31,169 nt of DNA from Methanoculleus marisnigri (GTDB taxonomy: Archaea; Halobacteriota; Methanomicrobia; Methanomicrobiales; Methanoculleaceae): contig DASQ01000116.1 in NCBI GenBank assembly GCA_002503885.1, positions 1 to 31,169 on the forward strand, in the 5' to 3' direction. Numbering within the stretch: position 1 is the first letter of the stretch; each line of letters begins with the position of its first letter. Made by a program: the position numbers and the translations under genes. Positions 1 to 7,587 of the stretch are shown in pieces. A model generated the notes under the pieces. The model saw only the letters and a list, made by a program, of their open reading frames with translations, did not search any database and was not told the origin of the DNA.

Positions 1-1291
1 CTGCGGTCGCCGCCGCGTCCAGCGCCCCGAGGGCCGAGGTCCGGTTGACGGTGTAGGCGGCGCTCGCGTTGTTGAACGGCGTGACCGGGAACGTCTCTCC
101 CTTGGTCAGGGCCACGGTCCCGCTCCACAGGCCGGGTGTCGGGGTTGGTGCCGGGAGGGAGACGGTGATGTTGACCACCGCGCCGGCGGTCTCCGGGGTC
201 GATCCCCACGCCCCGTACCAGTAGGTGACGACGTCCCCGTCGGCGAGCTGGTAGTCCGCTGCTCCGACGCCGGCGGTCACCCCGTCGACCATGAAGAGCC
301 AGGAGTCCCAGGAGGTCTCGTTGTAGGCGATACCGGCGATGGAATAGAGGAACGAACCCCAGGTTTCCTCCTTGAGGGTGTAGTTGAAGTTGCCTGCGGT
401 CGCCGCCGCGTCCAGCGCTCCGAGGGCCGAGGTCCGGTTGACGGTGTAGGCGGCGCTCGCGTTGTTGAACGGCGTGACCGTGAATGTTTGACCGTTTGTC
501 AGGTTAACCGTTCCTTCCCATGCGAAATCGCAGACGTTGACGTTGATCCTGATGACATGGTCGGCGGTCTCCGGGGTCGATCCCCATGCCCCGTACCAGT
601 AGGTGACGACGTCCCCGTCGGCGAGCTGGTAGTCCGCTGCTCCGACGCCGGCGGTCACCCCGTCGACCATGAAGAGCCAGGAGTCCCAGGAGGTCTCGTT
701 GTAGGCGATCCCGGCGATGGAATAGAGGAACGAACCCCAACTTTCCTCCTTGAGGGTGTAGTTGAAGTTGCCTGCGGTCGCCGCCGCGTCCAGCGCTCCG
801 AGGGCCGAGGTCCGGTTGACGGTGTAGGCGGCGCTCTCGTTGTTGAACGGCGTGACCGGGAACGTCTCTCCCTTGGTCAGGGCCACGGTCCCGCTCCACA
901 GGCCGGGCATCGGGGTTGGTGCCGGGATGGAGACGGTGATGTTGACCACCGCGCCGGCGGTCTCCGGGGTCGATCCCCACGCCCCGTACCAGTAGGTGAC
1001 GACATCACCGTCGGCGAGCTGGTAGTCCGCTGCTCCGACGCCGGCGGTCACCCCGTCGACCATGAAGAGCCAGGAGTCCCAGGAGGTCTCGTTGTAGGCG
1101 ATCCCGGCGATGGAATAGAGGAACGAACCCCAGGTTTCCTCCTTGAGGGTGTAGTTGAAGTTGCCTGCGGTCGCCGCCGCGTCCAGCGCTCCGAGGGCCG
1201 AGGTCCGGTTGACGGTGTAGGCGGCGCTCTCGTTGTTGAACGGCGTGACCGGGAAGGTCTCTCCTTCGGCGAGTCTGACAGATCCGCTCCA
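1..1291 (-). repeat. Tandem DUF4430 coding repeats (three full copies plus a partial one)
   Basis: The unit recurs at about 1291-899, 898-521, 520-128 and 127 to the window edge, with periods of 393, 378 and 393 bases measured from the shared block beginning CTGCGGTCGCC at 1165, 772, 394 and 1. Copies are almost identical at nucleotide level for most of their length. They differ mainly in the linker between units, for example around 520-560, where a shorter and diverged linker explains the 378-base period. Such homogeneity points to recent expansion or unequal recombination. The true copy number may be larger, because the array runs off the edge. Confidence 0.9.
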
Positions 1292-2485
1292 TCCGGGGAA
1301 TACCGGTGTCGGAACCAGCCCATCCCCGAAGGCGTAGAGGCTCCCTTCATCGGACCCGATGTAGAGGATGCCGTCCGATACTGACGGGGATGAGTGGAGG
1401 TAGTTGGTCGTGGCGTACCGCCAGATCTCGTTGCCTGCAGTATCAACCGCGTAGATTGTGGCTGTCCCGGTATTGGAGGCGAAGTAGACGGTGTCGTTCG
1501 CAACGATGGGGGAGGCGTCGATCCTTCCGTTTGCAGTAAACGTCCACTCTTCTTCTCCGGTCTGTGCATCGTAGCAGTGCATGACCCCGTCGGCCGTGCC
1601 GAGATAGAGCCTGCCGCCGGCAACGGCAGGCGTGCCCCACGATGCGCTGACCGACCTGTTCCAGACCTCGCTCCCGTCGCCGGTATCGAGGGCATAGAGC
1701 CGGTTTGCCGACGCGGCATAGACCGTGCTGCCGTCGATCGCCGGCGACGACCTTACCTGCCCGTCGGTGGTGACGTTCCAGATCTCCTCACCGGTATCGA
1801 TGTCGATACAGTAGAGGGCATCGGTCACGGCGTTGCCGGCGAAGTACGCCCGGCCTGCGGCATCGACAGCCGGGGAGGAGTAGGCGAACGTCGTGTTTCC
1901 GGTGGTATACGTCCGGACCTCATTTCCATCGGGATCGAAGGCATGCAGCGTCCCGTCGGTCATGGAGGTCACCAGGACCATGTCGTCGTACACAACCGGG
2001 CTGCAGGAGAGGCCGTACCAGTTGCCGCCTTCTCTCCCGGTATCGACGGGAACATTCCAGAGTGTGCTGCCGTCCGTGGTATCGATGCAGTAGAGGTTCC
2101 CGTCCATGCATCCGACAAAGAGCCTGTCGCCGGAGACGGCTGCGCCGGATACGGTACCTTCACCGGCACCCAGCGGGTTCCGCCAGACCTCGCTGCCGGT
2201 GGAGGCGTTCAGGCAGAAGAGGTAATATTCTTCCCCGGAAGCAAAGTTCATATCCGGCCAGACCCCGATGTAGACCCGGCCGCCCTCCACCGCCGGCGGC
2301 GCGCCGATGAACTCACCGAGGTTGGCCTTCCAGAGGATGGTGTTGTTCTGCGGCCCGTCTTCAGGGACGTAGCCGGTTCGTTGCCCGTTGTAATGAAACA
2401 TTGGGTATGATGCGCTCACCACGCCGACGAGCAGGAGTGAGAGCATGATAAGCCCAATGGAGAGTGGAAACAGTTTCGGTTTCAT
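1..2485 (-). CDS. Secreted PQQ-type beta-propeller protein with tandem DUF4430 domains (3' end outside window)
   Basis: Read on the minus strand from the ATG at 2485, the frame is open to the window edge (about 828 codons), so the C-terminus is missing. Residues 1-25 form a signal peptide: a short basic start, a hydrophobic core and VVSAS before the mature start. Residues about 28-397 hold eight PQQ/WD-like blades, each with a pattern such as GRLYLGTADGVMHCYD followed by TGEEEW, which suggests a closed eight-bladed propeller. From residue about 399 follow copies of a 126-131 residue unit typical of DUF4430 (transcobalamin-like C-terminal), with TVNRTSALGALDAA and ADYQLADGDVVTYWYG. The protein is expected outside the cell, as a surface or S-layer-associated binding protein; its ligand is unknown. 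A TATA-like box lies about 35 bases upstream and no Shine-Dalgarno site is visible, so the message may be nearly leaderless. It lies downstream of the importer genes, probably with its own promoter. Confidence 0.85.
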   Translation of the reverse strand, partial: MKPKLFPLSIGLIMLSLLLVGVVSASYPMFHYNGQRTGYVPEDGPQNNTILWKANLGEFIGAPPAVEGGRVYIGVWPDMNFASGEEYYLFCLNASTGSEVWRNPLGAGEGTVSGAAVSGDRLFVGCMDGNLYCIDTTDGSTLWNVPVDTGREGGNWYGLSCSPVVYDDMVLVTSMTDGTLHAFDPDGNEVRTYTTGNTTFAYSSPAVDAAGRAYFAGNAVTDALYCIDIDTGEEIWNVTTDGQVRSSPAIDGSTVYAASANRLYALDTGDGSEVWNRSVSASWGTPAVAGGRLYLGTADGVMHCYDAQTGEEEWTFTANGRIDASPIVANDTVYFASNTGTATIYAVDTAGNEIWRYATTNYLHSSPSVSDGILYIGSDEGSLYAFGDGLVPTPVFPGWSGSVRLAEGETFPVTPFNNESAAYTVNRTSALGALDAAATAGNFNYTLKEETWGSFLYSIAGIAYNETSWDSWLFMVDGVTAGVGAADYQLADGDVVTYWYGAWGSTPETAGAVVNITVSIPAPTPMPGLWSGTVALTKGETFPVTPFNNESAAYTVNRTSALGALDAAATAGNFNYTLKEESWGSFLYSIAGIAYNETSWDSWLFMVDGVTAGVGAADYQLADGDVVTYWYGAWGSTPETADHVIRINVNVCDFAWEGTVNLTNGQTFTVTPFNNASAAYTVNRTSALGALDAAATAGNFNYTLKEETWGSFLYSIAGIAYNETSWDSWLFMVDGVTAGVGAADYQLADGDVVTYWYGAWGSTPETAGAVVNITVSLPAPTPTPGLWSGTVALTKGETFPVTPFNNASAAYTVNRTSALGALDAAATA

Positions 2486-2799
2486 AAATACAAGTACACT
2501 TTGTTTAAGTTAATAAAATTTTATAAACCTGATTTGTCCTAACTAAAAATAACCTGTGGATACCGGTCGGACTTCCACCGGGCGTTCCGGTGCCGGTACG
2601 CTTTTTTAAGGCTGTTTCTGGCCTGATCGGGCGGCGTTATGTCGAGGAAAGATGGGACATGAGATCGCCTAACCCGTTGACCCGGGTGGCGCCGCGCATC
2701 AAGTTTATCCCCGGAGAGGCACCCGGTATGCAGAGCCGCGCGCCGCGCCTGTTCCGCAAAAACTATTGGAATACTGTCAGAATTCGCATCGTCCCTGGC
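2486..2799. other. Intergenic stretch between the importer operon and the propeller gene
   Basis: Apart from the TATA box near 2520, I see no convincing gene. A plus-strand open frame crosses it, but its extension runs antisense through the binding-protein gene and resembles no family. No tRNA-like fold or strong terminator for the importer operon was recognised; only short A runs (2543-2547, 2758-2762) could act as weak minus-strand U tracts. Confidence 0.5.
2511..2528 (-). promoter_or_regulatory. Probable TATA box of the propeller-protein gene
   Basis: On the minus strand this stretch reads GTTTATAAAATTTTATTA, an A/T block matching the archaeal TATA consensus. Its centre lies about 35 bases before the ATG at 2485. 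Transcription would begin about 10 bases before the start codon, agreeing with the absence of a Shine-Dalgarno site. Confidence 0.55.
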
Positions 2800-3864
2800 T
2801 TATCTCTTTGTTCTGAGCAGGAAAGCGATGAACAACGTACCGGTGAGTGTCATCCCACCGGAGCCCGGAGATTGGACCGCAGGAGTTGCAATTGGGGCGT
2901 CTGTCCCGAAGAGGTCCGGGTGGAGATCCCCCCCCACCTCTTCGAGCGCATCCACAATCCGCGGGCTCCCGCGGCTGATGATATCGGCGTCGACGACGTA
3001 GACATGTCCGTTCCTGACCGCTTCCAGCCGTTGCATCCGGGGCTCGTTCATGAAGTAGTCGTAGATGATGTCGCACCCCCCCTCGGTCATGCCGGTGCCC
3101 GAGCTGACGAAGATATACTCTGGATCCGCGGCGACGAACTCTTCAAAGCCGACGATGCTCCATTCATCAACCGAGCCGAATGCGTTGGTTCCCCCGGCCA
3201 GCGTGATCACTTCATCGGGGAACCTCCCCCTGCCACTGACCCAGATTGGATCGTGCCAGACGACATGGGCGACCGAGGGCCTCTCCGCCAGAGCCTCCGT
3301 TGTATCAGTCACTGCCCGGATGCGGTCCTGCAGTTCCCGAACACACGTCGCTGCCTGCTCTTCCTGCCCGGTGATCGCTCCGAGAAGTTCGATCTCCCGC
3401 AGGACGTCGTCGATCGTCTGTGGGTCGAGGAGGATGACGGTCATCCCGAGCGATCGCAGGTGGTCAATCACCTCATCCGTGTTGCCGGACGCAGCGACGA
3501 TCAAGTCGGGTTCCGCCGCGATCACCTTCTCGATACTGATACTGCTGTACCCGCCGATCTTCGGTTTATCGGTGGCTTCCGGGGGGTAATTGCTGTTGTC
3601 GGCAACACCGGCAATCTGGTTCCCCAGATCGAGGGCATACAGGATCTCGGTGTTCGAGGGAGCAAGGGAAATGATTCTCTGTGGTATTCCCCTGATGGTG
3701 ACGGTCTCCCCGGAGTCGTCGGTCACCGTCATGGTTCTCCCGGTGATTTCTGTCGCTGCTGGAGTGAGTTCCCGGGTTGGTACTGTAGCAGCGGCAGCGA
3801 TCACGGTATCCTGTGAAAATGCAGCGGATTCTGCGGTACCTGCGATTCTGCAGCGGCGGGTCAC
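2800..3864 (-). CDS. ABC importer substrate-binding protein, BtuF/FecB class (cobalamin or iron complex)
   Basis: 354 residues starting at a GTG whose last two bases form part of the upstream TGA stop (GTGA overlap), which fixes the start and implies translational coupling. The BtuF/periplasmic-binding fold (Peripla_BP_2) is clear: PQRIISLAPSNTEILYALDL near residues 60-80, then KIGGYSSISIEKVIAAEPDL and LVAASGNTDE-type helices. The second lobe contains IWVSGRGRFPDEVITLAGG and NGHVYVVDADIIS. It should capture the substrate outside the membrane and deliver it to the permease at 5102-6052. Oddly, the first 40 residues (TRRCRIAGTAESAAFSQDTV and on) are not a normal signal peptide, and neither other frame restores one. 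The C-terminus ends in a short hydrophobic stretch followed by RTKR, which could be a membrane anchor. Cobalamin versus iron chelate cannot be decided from sequence. Confidence 0.85.
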   Translation of the reverse strand: MTRRCRIAGTAESAAFSQDTVIAAAATVPTRELTPAATEITGRTMTVTDDSGETVTIRGIPQRIISLAPSNTEILYALDLGNQIAGVADNSNYPPEATDKPKIGGYSSISIEKVIAAEPDLIVAASGNTDEVIDHLRSLGMTVILLDPQTIDDVLREIELLGAITGQEEQAATCVRELQDRIRAVTDTTEALAERPSVAHVVWHDPIWVSGRGRFPDEVITLAGGTNAFGSVDEWSIVGFEEFVAADPEYIFVSSGTGMTEGGCDIIYDYFMNEPRMQRLEAVRNGHVYVVDADIISRGSPRIVDALEEVGGDLHPDLFGTDAPIATPAVQSPGSGGMTLTGTLFIAFLLRTKR

Positions 3865-5105
3865 ACTGCCTCCCTGAGGATCTGCAGGACCTCCTCAATC
3901 CGCTCCGCCGTGACCGCCCCCCGTTCAAGCAGCCCGTGAATGATCGCTTCGGCCTCGCCTCCGGTACAGTCCTGGAAGGACCGGTGCCCGCCGTCGTTCA
4001 GGAGTATGATTGGCTTGTTCCGGTAATTTTCCAGTACCCTGATGTTCTCGATGTTGCCCCGTCCGATGGGCATTGCCGTGACGACGACGGCATGCGCAGC
4101 GTCGATGCACCGCCTGAGTTCACTACAGGCATCCGGGGAGATCGCGCTGAACGGCGCCTCGGTAACGCAGGGGATGCCTAATTCTGTTGCGGTTGCATGG
4201 TCGGTATCGAAGACCGTGAGCACGCCGGCACTCACCAGAAACCCTTCTGTGTGGAGGGCGTAGAGGAGATCGGATCCCGTGCCGCCGCCGCAGATGACGT
4301 GCACGCCCCGTTCCGGATGGTGTTTTGCGGCGTATTCGTATGTTGGGAGAATATACGGCTTCCCTGTCAACGGATGAGGTTTAACCAGTGCGTCGATCCC
4401 GTATACCACATTGAGCGTCTCCCGGGTCAGGACATCCCCCGGCGGCCCTGCGGCATAGACCCTCCGGTCTTTGAGCATGATCAGACGGTCGCAGTAGTAT
4501 GCAGCCAGGTTCAGGTCATGAAAGACGCTGATCACTGTGATATCGACGGTGAGGCCTTTGATGATGTTCAGTATCTCGATCTGATGACTGATATCGAGAT
4601 TCGAGGTTGCTTCATCGAGCAGCAAGACCTTCGGGTTCTGCGCGAGCGCCCGTGCGATGAGCACCCGCTGTCGTTCACCCCCGCTGATCTCGTGGACCGA
4701 TGAACCTGCAAGGCGGGTGACGTTTGCAAGGTGCATGGCACGGTCGCAGATCTCCAGATCCCGGGCGGTCTCGGAAGCGAATCTCCCGATGTAGGGGTGC
4801 CTTCCCATCATGACGATCTCGCGAACGGTATAATCGAAGCTGATTGAGATCTCCTGCGGCACGACGGCGACCTGCTGCGCCAGTTCCCGGAAACTGAAGG
4901 TACCCAGGCCCTGTTCGGAGAGACGGACCTCTCCCGAATCCGGGGCGACAACCCGGCTCATCGCTTTGAGCAGGGTCGTCTTCCCGGACCCATTCGGCCC
5001 GATGATCCCGAGGATCTCGCCTCTGTCCGCATAAAACGAGATCGCCTCGAGGATCTTCTTTGCGCCGTAAGAGACGTCGATATCGATGATCTCGACCGGT
5101 TTCAT
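3861..5105 (-). CDS. ABC importer ATPase, BtuD/FecE class, with an extra C-terminal domain
   Basis: 414 residues from the ATG at 5105, which overlaps the permease stop (ATGA). The frame is open further upstream, but that part is an antisense-like shadow of the permease. Residues 1-260 are a complete ABC ATPase: Walker A GPNGSGKT (36-43), Q-loop Q84, signature ISGGE (140-144), Walker B VLLLDE (160-165), D-loop NLD (169-171) and switch H196. GRHPYIGRF (101-109) is typical of cobalamin/siderophore importers. Residues about 268-414 form a second domain with HVICGGGTGSDLL and IILLNDGGH, looking like a Rossmann-type nucleotide-binding fold. Similar extended ATPases are, as I recall, found in other methanogens, but the role of this tail is unknown. 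It powers uptake with its neighbours. Confidence 0.88.
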   Translation of the reverse strand: MKPVEIIDIDVSYGAKKILEAISFYADRGEILGIIGPNGSGKTTLLKAMSRVVAPDSGEVRLSEQGLGTFSFRELAQQVAVVPQEISISFDYTVREIVMMGRHPYIGRFASETARDLEICDRAMHLANVTRLAGSSVHEISGGERQRVLIARALAQNPKVLLLDEATSNLDISHQIEILNIIKGLTVDITVISVFHDLNLAAYYCDRLIMLKDRRVYAAGPPGDVLTRETLNVVYGIDALVKPHPLTGKPYILPTYEYAAKHHPERGVHVICGGGTGSDLLYALHTEGFLVSAGVLTVFDTDHATATELGIPCVTEAPFSAISPDACSELRRCIDAAHAVVVTAMPIGRGNIENIRVLENYRNKPIILLNDGGHRSFQDCTGGEAEAIIHGLLERGAVTAERIEEVLQILREAV

Positions 5106-6052
5106 GCTTTCATCCGACTCCGCAGAAGGTATATGAAGAACGGTGCGCCGAAGCAGGCGGTGACGATCCCGACCGGCATGTCGCCGGCAAACGTCCTTGC
5201 GAGCGTATCGGACCAGACGAGGAGGATCCCGCCTGCAAGGGCGGCCGCAGGAAAGAGGATGCGATGGTCCGGCCCGACGATCAGGCGCATCACGTGGGGA
5301 GTGATCAGGCCGATGAACCCGATTGCCCCGGCGATAGAGACCGCTATGCCCGTCAGGAAGGCGCTCGCAAAGAGGAGGATCCGCTTTAATCGTTCGACAT
5401 TCACGCCGAGATGGATGGCGTCCTCTTCTCCGAGCGATATGATGTTGATATCGCGTGCATAGAGGTAGATGGCCACGCACCCGATCGGGATGAGGATGGC
5501 GATGAAGACGTCGTCCCATGCGACATTCCAGAACCCTCCCATCAGCCAGAACATGATCTGATGCAGGCTCCGTCCGGAGGTATACATGAGGAACGAGAGA
5601 ACTGCGGAGAGGAGCATGGAGAGGGCAACGCCGGAGAGCAGGAGCGTCTCGACGGGAATCTTCCCGCCCTGGCGGGCGATGGTGTAGACGGCAAAAGTAG
5701 TGATTGTCGCCCCTGCGAATGCGAAAACCGGCAATCCAGCACCTGCGAAGAAGACGATGGATAGCGTGGCCCCGAGAGATCCGCCGGTTGACGTGCCGAT
5801 GATATAGGGATCTGCCATGGAGTTCTTAAACAGCCCCTGCATGGCTGTGCCCGCCACGGCAAGCGCGCAACCGACCAGCGCTGCAGCGATCACCCGTGGA
5901 AGCCTGACGTCCCGGACGATCATCCCTGCCGTCTCCGAACTGAAGAGCGACGCGATCGAGACGCTGGTTGGCCCGACGGCCACGGCAAGAACCATGCTGG
6001 CAAGAAGGACGCAAATGAGTATCGGAATCGCAATCAACCTGATTCTGGACAT
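5102..6052 (-). CDS. ABC importer permease, BtuC/FecCD family
   Basis: 316 residues, slightly shorter than the usual 330 or so, with about ten hydrophobic membrane segments from residue 6 to the end. Family hallmarks include RLPRVIAAALVGCALAVAGT with MQGLFKNSMADPYIIGTSTG (near 50-85) and GLITPHVMRLIVGPDHRILF near the C-terminus, which is the region contacting the ATPase coupling surface. It forms the membrane channel for a corrinoid or ferric-chelate importer and is the first gene of a three-gene operon with stop/start overlaps to the ATPase. The ATG at 6052 follows GGAGA with no spacer, too close for a normal ribosome site. With the A/T-rich promoter only 10-35 bases upstream, the mRNA is probably leaderless or nearly so. 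No cobalamin riboswitch was seen, as expected for an archaeon. Confidence 0.88.
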   Translation of the reverse strand: MSRIRLIAIPILICVLLASMVLAVAVGPTSVSIASLFSSETAGMIVRDVRLPRVIAAALVGCALAVAGTAMQGLFKNSMADPYIIGTSTGGSLGATLSIVFFAGAGLPVFAFAGATITTFAVYTIARQGGKIPVETLLLSGVALSMLLSAVLSFLMYTSGRSLHQIMFWLMGGFWNVAWDDVFIAILIPIGCVAIYLYARDINIISLGEEDAIHLGVNVERLKRILLFASAFLTGIAVSIAGAIGFIGLITPHVMRLIVGPDHRILFPAAALAGGILLVWSDTLARTFAGDMPVGIVTACFGAPFFIYLLRSRMKA

Positions 6053-6061
6053 TCTCCATTA

Positions 6062-6084
6062 AATAAAGTAGTTTTTACTTTATT
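6062..6084 (-). promoter_or_regulatory. AT-rich perfect dyad at the importer promoter (candidate operator overlapping TATA)
   Basis: AATAAAGTA (6062-6070), spacer GTTTT, then TACTTTATT (6076-6084) form a perfect 9-base inverted repeat, 10-32 bases before the permease ATG at 6052. The flanks partly extend the symmetry (TT at 6059-6060, AA at 6086-6087). Position and composition fit a dimeric repressor site overlapping the TATA box, such as a DtxR-type metal regulator, but the regulator is a guess. Confidence 0.5.
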
Positions 6085-6204
6085 AAACCTATCTTGTGTA
6101 TCGCCGCGCGCCAGGTTTCTAGAAACGTAGATTGACCGGATTCTTGTGCATCGGAGGGAATCTGGGTAAGCCTGATACGATGAGCCGTCAAACCTCTCTG
6201 CCAT

Positions 6205-7170
6205 ATGGGCAATCTGAATGTTGCCGTGCTGGGACCCGCAGGGTACGCGAAGGACCTCGGGAAGAAGGGCACGGAATCCGATATCACCTTCTATAACCTG
6301 AAGAAGGGCGACGATACCGTCACCATCATCGAGCCTACGCGGTATCCTGAGCGGCTGGCCCCGCTCTTCTACGCCGCATCGATGGCGGATACGGTTCTCA
6401 TCGTGGTGAGTGAGATCACTCCCATGCTCGGGGAGTGGGTGCTGATGCTCGATGAAGTGGGGGTAAAACAGGGCTGCATCATCCTCAAAAACTACGTAAC
6501 GCCTGAGCAGATAGCGCCGCTCCTCCGCGGAACGGTGCTCGAGCACTACGAGTTCGTAGACGCCGACCCGATCGTGCTGCGCGACCGCCTGCTCCGCGAG
6601 GCACACGCCCGGCCCTCCGTCCAGCCCGGCGCCGGTGCTGTGGGAACGATCCCCATCGATCACCATTTCAACGTCCGCGGCATCGGGACGGTCATTCTCG
6701 GCGGGGTGGTGCGGGGGGGTATAAAGAAGCACGATGCCCTGAAGATCTATCCCGGGGAGCAGGCGATCATGGTGCGGTCCATCCAGAAGCATGACGACGA
6801 CTTCGACTGGGCCGCCGAGGGCGACCGCGTGGGGCTTGCGCTCAAGAACATCGAGTCCGACGATCTCGACCGGGGCTTTGTCCTCTCAGACGATCCTGCC
6901 ATCCGGACCCGGACGACCCTTGAGGCCCGGGCGACGCTGGTCAAATACTGGCCGGCAGCGCTCACGGCAGGGACGGTGCTCCACATCGGCCACTGGATGC
7001 AGTTCATCCCGGCGCGGGTGGAGGCGGTACGGGATGACGGGAACTGGCGGCAACCGACGCTCACGCTTGCGCTGGAAAAAGACCTCGTCTACCTCCCCGG
7101 CGATACGGCGGTGCTCCACTACCTTGAGGGGGGGAAACTCCGGATTGCCGGGCATATCGAACTGGTGTGA
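6205..7170 (+). CDS. Archaeal SelB-like (aSelBL-type) EF-Tu-fold protein with degenerate G domain
   Basis: 321 residues. The N-terminal 125 residues resemble the G domain of a translational GTPase in layout, but the nucleotide motifs are gone: GPAGYAKDLGKKG stands where GHVDHGKT is expected, there is no DxxG followed by the normal switch, and ILKNYVT replaces NKxD. Residues about 140-225 match EF-Tu domain 2 (IDHHFNVRGIGTVILGGVVR, then GVVRGGIKKHDALKIYPG). Residues about 228-321 match domain 3. This corresponds to the family described as archaeal SelB-like proteins, paralogues of the selenocysteine elongation factor with lost or altered GTPase motifs; their function is not established. It is divergently oriented to the importer genes. 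No clear Shine-Dalgarno site precedes ATG 6205. Whether it binds tRNA, ribosome or nucleotide cannot be told. Confidence 0.8.
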   Translation: MGNLNVAVLGPAGYAKDLGKKGTESDITFYNLKKGDDTVTIIEPTRYPERLAPLFYAASMADTVLIVVSEITPMLGEWVLMLDEVGVKQGCIILKNYVTPEQIAPLLRGTVLEHYEFVDADPIVLRDRLLREAHARPSVQPGAGAVGTIPIDHHFNVRGIGTVILGGVVRGGIKKHDALKIYPGEQAIMVRSIQKHDDDFDWAAEGDRVGLALKNIESDDLDRGFVLSDDPAIRTRTTLEARATLVKYWPAALTAGTVLHIGHWMQFIPARVEAVRDDGNWRQPTLTLALEKDLVYLPGDTAVLHYLEGGKLRIAGHIELV

Positions 7171-7244
7171 GCTATTGGGGTGGGGGGTTCCACGCCTTCC
7201 GAATAACAAACGCTGCCTCTGTAGAAATCAGTGATGTGATATCG

Positions 7245-7297
7245 CGCGAAGACGCGAAGGGATACAATGCTCACCAACCGTTCTTCGCGTCTTCGCG
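7245..7297. repeat. 15-base perfect inverted repeat with 23-base loop
   Basis: CGCGAAGACGCGAAG at 7245-7259 is the exact reverse complement of CTTCGCGTCTTCGCG at 7283-7297. Each arm itself contains an internal repeat (CGCGAAG-A-CGCGAAG). It lies about 75 bases after the aSelBL stop. It could be a dispersed palindromic element of the REP type, or a transcription end structure; no U tract follows it on either strand, which argues against an ordinary terminator. Confidence 0.75.
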
Positions 7298-7515
7298 TGA
7301 GTCGAGATCTATGTGCGACTGAAGAGAACTGCTTCAACCAACCCCGGGTACTGCTCAGTTGACGTGGAGAGGCGGTGTGATCCTCCGACAGGGTTTTCTA
7401 CAGAGCCCAAACGCTTCTTTTTGTGATGCAAGGATGACCGATCGGAGCGCGACCGTCCTGCCGGAGACGCAGGGACTCAAATGTCATAGGAGCGACGCTT
7501 CGGTAATACGGCTGG

Positions 7516-7537
7516 CGATACCCTTCGCCTGGTATCG
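7516..7537. promoter_or_regulatory. Dyad upstream of the antitoxin gene (candidate autoregulatory operator)
   Basis: CGATACC (7516-7522) and GGTATCG (7531-7537) form a perfect 7-base inverted repeat with an 8-base spacer. It lies 51-72 bases before the antitoxin ATG at 7588. Type II antitoxins of this class usually bind such palindromes to repress their own operon, so the position is suggestive. Confidence 0.4.
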
Positions 7538-7587
7538 TAAAAAGAAGATTAATGGTTCTTGCGCTCCATCTACAAGTGAGGAGAACG

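Larger units (their letters stand above)
7171..7587. other. Intergenic region with inverted repeats, upstream of the toxin-antitoxin pair
   Basis: No credible protein is encoded here; the short plus-strand frame at 7359-7622 lacks family features and a ribosome site. The stretch holds a long inverted repeat (7245-7297) and a dyad near the antitoxin promoter (7516-7537). It looks like a junction between conserved and accessory sequence. Confidence 0.6.

Noticed and set aside
1..1291. CRISPR array suggested by regular repeats
   Set aside because: Repeats are 378-393 bases, in frame, and encode a protein domain.
1394..2410. Plus-strand open frames within the propeller gene, including 488-1384
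   Set aside because: The minus-strand reading gives a signal peptide, eight propeller blades and repeated domains; the plus-strand frames are repetitive shadows.
2590..3816. A 408-codon plus-strand open frame
   Set aside because: Mostly antisense to the BtuF-class gene, which has clear family sequence.
5106..5519. N-terminal extension of the ATPase frame
   Set aside because: The extension is Arg/His-rich and out of frame with the permease; the true start ATG 5105 overlaps the permease stop.
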